From assembly GCA_036160575.1 (NCBI GenBank), contig JAYYDT010000040.1, positions 1 to 18,347 on the forward strand: a stretch of DNA of 18,347 bases, given 5' to 3'. Source of the DNA: TMED26 sp002694075. Its GTDB lineage: Bacteria; Pseudomonadota; Alphaproteobacteria; Thalassobaculales; Thalassobaculaceae. Positions 14,536 to 18,347 of the stretch are shown piece by piece; position 1 is the stretch's first letter; every line of letters starts with the position of its first letter. The position numbers were made by a program, and so were the translations under genes. The notes under the pieces are model-generated. The model saw only the letters and a program-made list of their open reading frames with translations. It ran no database searches and was not told the DNA's origin.

Positions 14536-15885
14536 TTATGGATTGAAGATCGATTGTAGGGCATCGGCGTGCGCGAACAACGTCGCGTCTTGATCGACGA
14601 AACCGATCACTTGCAAGCCCAGCGGCAAACCCTGGTCCTGTAAAACCGGCAGCGTCACCGCCGGCATGCCGATCAGGGAGGTGGCCACGGTGAACGCCGG
14701 ATCGCCTGTCCACGCCAAGCCTTGCGGGGCGGCCCCCGGCGCCGCCAAGGTCATGCACGCATCGAATTTTTCTTGCAACGCGGCATAAAGATCGCGGATC
14801 GCGGCCCGTTCCGTGAGCAGGCCCTGGTAGATTTCCTGGCTCATCGATTGGGCATCGGCCAAGCGCTCACGCGCGTACTGACTGAGCGCGGCCGCGTCCA
14901 TGTCGCGGGCATAGGTGTCCAAGGGCCAGCGGCCTTCCCAGGTGTTAATCCGGTTGGAAAGCGCCATGGCGTTTTCGATGGCGGCCTCAAAACGGGCCAA
15001 CTCGGGCGCGCGCTCATGATCCAGTACTTCCACACCGGCGGCGGCCGCCGCGTCGCGAGCGCGGTGCAGTTCGCCTTGCGCCGCCGGTGAGGCATTGGCC
15101 CAACCCGCTGTCCGCAGCAGGGCCAGTTTTCGCGGCATGCGCGGCGCCGGCATGGTCATCGGACCGGTTACGCCGACATAACCCGGATCGCCGCCGGTGC
15201 GTGAGGTGATTTCACGCGTCATCGACCAACATTCGGCCAAACTGGCGGCGATCATGCCGGTGCAACTTTGGCTAAACCCATCGAAACTGCCGCCGCGGTT
15301 TATCCCGCCAACACTCGGCTTATACCCATAGGCGCCGCAAAAGCTGGCCGGGCGAATGGTCGACCCAATCACTTGCGACGCTGTGCTGCCGGGCAACATG
15401 CCGCAACCGACCGCGGCGGCGGCGCCGCTGCTCGAGCCGCCCGGCGTGCGGGCGAGGTCCCAGGGGTTGCGCGTCTTGCCAGGATATGACGCCGCGAACT
15501 CGGTGGTCACGGTTTTGCCAACAATTATAGCGCCGGCCTCGCGGAGCGCGGCGACCGCCGCACAGTCGCGTCCGCCGCGCCAGCCTTTGAACAACGGCGA
15601 GCCTTGCTCGGTTGGCAGGTCGGCGGTTTCCATGATGTCTTTGACGCCAATAGGCATGCCGTCGATGGTTGAAATCTGGCTACCGGATTGCCAGCGCGCT
15701 GTCGACGCGTCGGCGGCGTGGCGCGCGGCGTCGAAATCAGCGCAAACGAAGGCCTGCACGTCGTCTTCGCGTGTATCGATCACACTCAAGCAACGGTCGA
15801 GGAAGGCGCGCGGTGTGTCGCTTCCGTCGAGGAAGGCGTCATGGCAGGCGATATAGGATCGAAGACCCGGGTTGAGAGATGACAC
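14536..15885 (-). CDS. Amidase-signature family hydrolase
   Basis: This 449-aa amidase-signature enzyme has the full Ser-cisSer-Lys triad: K82 in G-V-K-D, S151 in G-G-S-S-S-G, and nucleophile S175 in Q-V-I-G-S-T-I-R-P-A. It would hydrolyse a C-N amide bond, but family substrates are too diverse (amides, ureas, allophanate-like compounds) to name one. It lacks the extra domain of allophanate hydrolase and no GatB/GatC partner is present, so it is unlikely to be GatA. Translation starts at GTG 15885, with GGAGGAG placed 8 nt upstream. That GGAGGAG is the Glu-Glu end of the GYD-like copy 4 gene, whose stop is only 5 nt away, so the two are tightly coupled. Confidence 0.92.
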   Translation of the reverse strand: MSSLNPGLRSYIACHDAFLDGSDTPRAFLDRCLSVIDTREDDVQAFVCADFDAARHAADASTARWQSGSQISTIDGMPIGVKDIMETADLPTEQGSPLFKGWRGGRDCAAVAALREAGAIIVGKTVTTEFAASYPGKTRNPWDLARTPGGSSSGAAAAVGCGMLPGSTASQVIGSTIRPASFCGAYGYKPSVGGINRGGSFDGFSQSCTGMIAASLAECWSMTREITSRTGGDPGYVGVTGPMTMPAPRMPRKLALLRTAGWANASPAAQGELHRARDAAAAAGVEVLDHERAPELARFEAAIENAMALSNRINTWEGRWPLDTYARDMDAAALSQYARERLADAQSMSQEIYQGLLTERAAIRDLYAALQEKFDACMTLAAPGAAPQGLAWTGDPAFTVATSLIGMPAVTLPVLQDQGLPLGLQVIGFVDQDATLFAHADALQSIFNP

Positions 15886-15890
15886 GATAC

Positions 15891-16244
15891 TTACTCCTCC
15901 ATCAACATGCGGTCGATTTCGTCCCGGTTGGGCGCTTTCAAAACAACATTCTGCGCCGCCGCGCTGCGGGCGCGAAATTCTTCCGGAGTCGCGATCACTT
16001 CACAAGTTGCGTACTCGAAAGCGCCAGACGCCATCGCCGAGACCTCGGCGGTGATAATCATCTCCGGGTCACCTTCGGCGAGGATCAACCATTCGGCCGT
16101 GGAAGGAATCCAAAACATGTCCGGTAGTCTCCAGCCAAATTGGCTAAACGCATCTTGGGTCGCTTCTCTGCGATCTGTGGGGTCCGAGACCATCCCTTGG
16201 AAGCTGGCCCCGTTATAGCGGGTCTTCATAAATATAATCGCCAT
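15891..16244 (-). CDS. GYD-like barrel protein with DEIDR C-terminal tail (copy 4)
   Basis: This 117-aa protein is closest to copy 1. Both share an early F-x-G-x-V/M segment, P-x-D-R-R at about 22-26, the L-x-D-M-F strand, an E-G strand end, and S/T-G-A-F. The tail is A-P-N-R-D-E-I-D-R-M-L-M-E-E. It is the first gene of the probable operon leading through amidase, crotonase, copy 3 and RidA. AAGGAGA lies 6 nt before the ATG, a strong start. No catalytic residues are obvious. The placement directly before the amidase, with shared translation signals, suggests it is made in proportion to the amidase and may be an accessory subunit, which is inference. Confidence 0.82.
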   Translation of the reverse strand: MAIIFMKTRYNGASFQGMVSDPTDRREATQDAFSQFGWRLPDMFWIPSTAEWLILAEGDPEMIITAEVSAMASGAFEYATCEVIATPEEFRARSAAAQNVVLKAPNRDEIDRMLMEE

Positions 16245-16369
16245 CGCAAATCTCCTTACGCGCTTGCGCGCCTTAAAATCCGTCGAGATATCGGCCGCGT
16301 GGATTCGCTAAAACAGGTTGACGGCAAAATGTCTCGCGGCCGTTATGCCTTCGTGCTTTATGACCTTCG

Positions 16370-16398
16370 ATAATGTCGATTACAGGATGTCAGGGCAA
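16370..16398 (-). promoter_or_regulatory. Candidate promoter for the GYD4-amidase operon
   Basis: On the minus strand, TTGCCC (16398-16393), a 17-nt spacer and CATTAT (16375-16370) each match the sigma-70 boxes at 4 of 6 positions. The predicted leader is about 118 nt. The 16245-16558 stretch holds this site and the ParA-side leader; no credible gene is seen in it. Confidence 0.35.
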
Positions 16399-16558
16399 TG
16401 AATGAGCGTGCGCCTTCGGTATCGCATCGGCCCGCCGCCCCGCCGCGCCGCCATCGCGGCACCGCCGAAGGTGCGTTCTCGGCGCCCGCCGCGCGCGATT
16501 TTTCGCCACCCGCGCACCTCCTCTATCGGTCGGCTTTCGCTCGGATGGCGGGGGCGGC

Positions 16559-17218
16559 ATGAAAAAAGTCGCAATCCTGGCGTGCCAAGCGGGTGTTGGC
16601 AAAACCACCATATGTCTCCGCCTGGCGGTCCTGGCGACCGAGCGCGCCATCGCCACATGCGTCATCGACTGTGACCCGAAACAATCCGCCCTCGCTTGGT
16701 ACCAGGACCGCCTGAATGACGAGCCGCCGGTGGTCGACGGCTATCAGGCCGAGGGCCGCCGCCTCGACCGGACCGGCAGCCTCGCCCGAATGATCCGCGT
16801 CGCCGAAACCGACGAATTCGAATTGGCCATCATCGACACGGCGCCCGGCGCGGCTGGCGCGCTTGGTGAAGCCGCGCGGGCGGCTGACTTTTGCGTCGTG
16901 CCCTGCCGCCCGGCGCATCTCGATTCGGCCGCGATGAGCCAAACAATCGCGACCCTGGCCGCCAGCCAAACGCCCTATGCCGTGCTGCTTAACGCCTGCC
17001 CGCCGGCGCGGGGCATCGACGGCGACGCCGCGATCGGGAAATGCCGCGACCTTCTGGACGCCGAGGGAGTTCCGCTCTTTCGGACGGCGGTCTCCGCGCA
17101 TGCCATATTTGGTGATGCCCTCCGCCACGGCTATGCGGTCACCGAACGCGCGCCCGACAGTCCGGCGGCAGCGGAGATCGGCGCGGTGCTCGATGAGTTA
17201 TTGGCGTTCCTAAATTGA
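16559..17218 (+). CDS. Orphan ParA/ParF-like ATPase with altered Walker A motif
   Basis: This 219-aa protein has the fold of the ParA/MinD P-loop family, of the short ParF/VirC1-like type without an N-terminal DNA-binding domain. The P-loop is C-Q-A-G-V-G-K-T-T at 9-17. The deviant Walker A normally reads K-G-G-x-G-K-T, so the signature lysine that acts across the dimer is replaced by Gln. The second motif D-C-D-P-K-Q-S-A-L-A-W (44-54) and the Walker B-like I-I-D-T-A-P-G are intact. No ParB or parS-like neighbour is seen. It faces the rRNA operon tail-to-tail. A role in positioning some cellular cargo is possible but unproven. Confidence 0.85.
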   Translation: MKKVAILACQAGVGKTTICLRLAVLATERAIATCVIDCDPKQSALAWYQDRLNDEPPVVDGYQAEGRRLDRTGSLARMIRVAETDEFELAIIDTAPGAAGALGEAARAADFCVVPCRPAHLDSAAMSQTIATLAASQTPYAVLLNACPPARGIDGDAAIGKCRDLLDAEGVPLFRTAVSAHAIFGDALRHGYAVTERAPDSPAAAEIGAVLDELLAFLN

Positions 17219-17464
17219 CGCGCGGCCGACGCGGCGCGCGACTTCGACTTGTTGGCCTTGCGAATTTACCGCACGGTTTCAAGATGACAGCAGGTATCGC
17301 CATCCCGCCGGCTTTGGTGGGGGATGCGACAGTCCTCTTATAAGTTTGGGGGTTGGTCGCTAAGCCTGGTTCGCTTCACGCCTTCACCCCACCGGCTGTG
17401 CCGGCCGAATGACGAGCGGGGAGCCTTGGGATTGGAGCGTGCCTCTCCGCCACCGTTTAAACAC

Positions 17465-17487
17465 AAAAAACCCGGCCGGAGCCGGGT
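17465..17487 (-). terminator. Intrinsic terminator reading leftwards
   Basis: A perfect 7-bp stem ACCCGGC / GCCGGGT with a 4-nt loop is followed on the minus strand by a run of six T. It sits 15 nt downstream of the tRNA-like relic at 17502-17556, so something upstream is, or was, transcribed leftwards into it. Confidence 0.85.
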
Positions 17488-17501
17488 CGAAACGGAAAGT
17501 T

Positions 17502-17556
17502 TGGTTGCGGGGCGGAATTATGCGTTCGCCGCCTGGTAGCTCCGCTGTCCTACAAC
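17502..17556 (-). pseudogene. tRNA-like relic related to tRNA-fMet
   Basis: On the minus strand the 3' end CCCCGCAACCA is identical to that of the intact tRNA-fMet nearby. The 5' end GTTGTAGG pairs with it over 8 positions with one mismatch and one G-U. A D-arm-like GGAGCTACC and a GGCGG/CCGCC stem lie between, but there is no anticodon arm and no standard T-loop. At 55 nt it is too short for a functional tRNA. It is either a decayed duplicate or a small stable RNA ending at the terminator at 17465. The 17219-17500 stretch otherwise shows no gene. Confidence 0.45.
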
Positions 17557-17617
17557 ACGATGTTTCATAACGTTTTTCCGGTCGAACCACCAGGTTCGTT
17601 CACCCCCCACGCCTAAC

Positions 17618-17650
17618 AATAAATAAAGCCCCCGGCGACGCCTGGGGGCT
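17618..17650 (-). terminator. Terminator of the rRNA operon after tRNA-fMet
   Basis: AGCCCCC / GGGGGCT with inner GGC/GCC pairs forms a strong stem. It is followed on the minus strand by the U-rich TTTATTTATTG, and begins 9 nt after the tRNA CCA end. Confidence 0.85.
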
Positions 17651-17658
17651 GTATTTGC

Positions 17659-17735
<77 letters not shown>

Positions 17736-17872
17736 CCAAGGGCCGCCATCGCCAGGGCGTCTGCCCGGGATGCCGGCCGAAAAGTCTGCGGCGGGTCTTC
17801 GATCAAAGGCCTGCGACAGGCGCGGCTTGCATTGTTGGTTATCATGTCGCGGGGGGCGCCCAAAGGCGCGTG

Positions 17873-18018
17873 ACCTGGGTTTGGAAGACCTGGCGACGAC
17901 CTACTCTCCCACGCCTTAAGACGCAGTACCATCGGCGCTGAGGGTCTTTACGGCCGAGTTCGAGATGGGATCGGGTGGGCTCCCCTCGCCATAGCCACCA
18001 GGTCGTCCAAACCCAGGT
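17873..18018 (-). repeat. 21-nt inverted repeat flanking the 5S gene
   Basis: ACCTGGGTTTGGAAGACCTGG (split as 17873-17893) and its reverse complement at 17998-18018 differ at a single position. They would form a long stem around the precursor 5S rRNA and overlap both mature ends, so they probably take part in processing. Confidence 0.8.
17892..18007 (-). rRNA. rrf: 5S ribosomal RNA
   Basis: The minus strand carries the conserved 5S core: CCCGATCCCATCTCGAACTC, the GTAAAGACC-like loop, GATGGTACTGCG and GGGAGAGTAGG. The terminal helix pairs GACGACCT with AGGTCGTC. End positions are estimated to within a few bases. The gene lies about 90 nt after the 23S end and 156 nt before tRNA-fMet. Confidence 0.95.
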
Positions 18019-18097
18019 GCCCGCAACATGTGTGTACGTAACAACGATTTTGCTGAAACACCGCCGCGATACGAGACTCGCGCCCGCAGGCAGTGAT

Positions 18098-18347
<250 letters not shown>

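Noticed and set aside
16523..17128. 201-codon minus-strand frame opposite the ParA-like gene
   Set aside because: The plus-strand product carries P-loop and D-x-D-P motifs; the minus-strand product resembles no family.

Overview
The window looks like a GC-rich (roughly 60%) chromosomal segment of an alphaproteobacterium, possibly Rhodospirillales-like. The main evidence is the right edge, where a minus-strand rRNA operon ends in the order 23S, 5S, tRNA-fMet, terminator, which is typical of that class. Gene content agrees: family-5 peptide-type ABC uptake genes, GFA, RidA and DUF1028 proteins, and an ergothioneine pair. Nearly all genes are on the minus strand. The exceptions are an isocitrate/isopropylmalate-type dehydrogenase (5184-6272) and an orphan ParA-like ATPase (16559-17218).

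Layout from left to right. (1) 1-3196: a peptide/opine-type ABC uptake operon read leftwards, with substrate-binding protein, hairpins, DppB-like permease and DppC-like permease (cut by the window edge). (2) 3567-4917: a DM13-domain protein, a small membrane protein and a GFA/CENP-V zinc protein. (3) 4920-5044: the frameshifted end of a lost gene with a 15-bp minisatellite. (4) 5184-7405: a dehydrogenase and an iron-type alcohol dehydrogenase that converge on one TTAA. (5) 7510-9071: two small GYD-like proteins behind an SDR that lacks its catalytic Ser and Tyr. (6) 9226-11474: egtD and egtB behind an AT-rich dyad. (7) 11610-12326: a DUF1028 protein. (8) 12552-16244: a probable operon of GYD-like protein, amidase, enoyl-CoA hydratase, a gene relic, GYD-like protein and RidA. 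(9) 16559-17218: ParA-like ATPase. (10) 17465-18347: terminators, a tRNA-like relic, tRNA-fMet, 5S and the 3' end of 23S.

The most unusual signal is a short C-terminal module of consensus P-N-x-D-E-I-D-R-[ML]-L-[LM]-[ED]-E followed by a stop. It occurs six times in 11 kb, always on the minus strand. Four copies end intact, mutually diverged GYD-like (dimeric alpha/beta-barrel) proteins of 117-121 aa. Two copies (4920 and 13455) are the surviving ends of otherwise decayed genes. The tail is better conserved than the barrels it is attached to, so it behaves like a tag or docking peptide. In three places its last codons also supply the Shine-Dalgarno sequence of the next gene. The neighbours (amidase, enoyl-CoA hydratase/isomerase, RidA, DUF1028, SDR, Fe-ADH, binding-protein transporter) suggest uptake and breakdown of an amide- or nitrogen-containing compound, with the tagged barrels as accessory subunits. 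This pathway and the role of the tag are inference.
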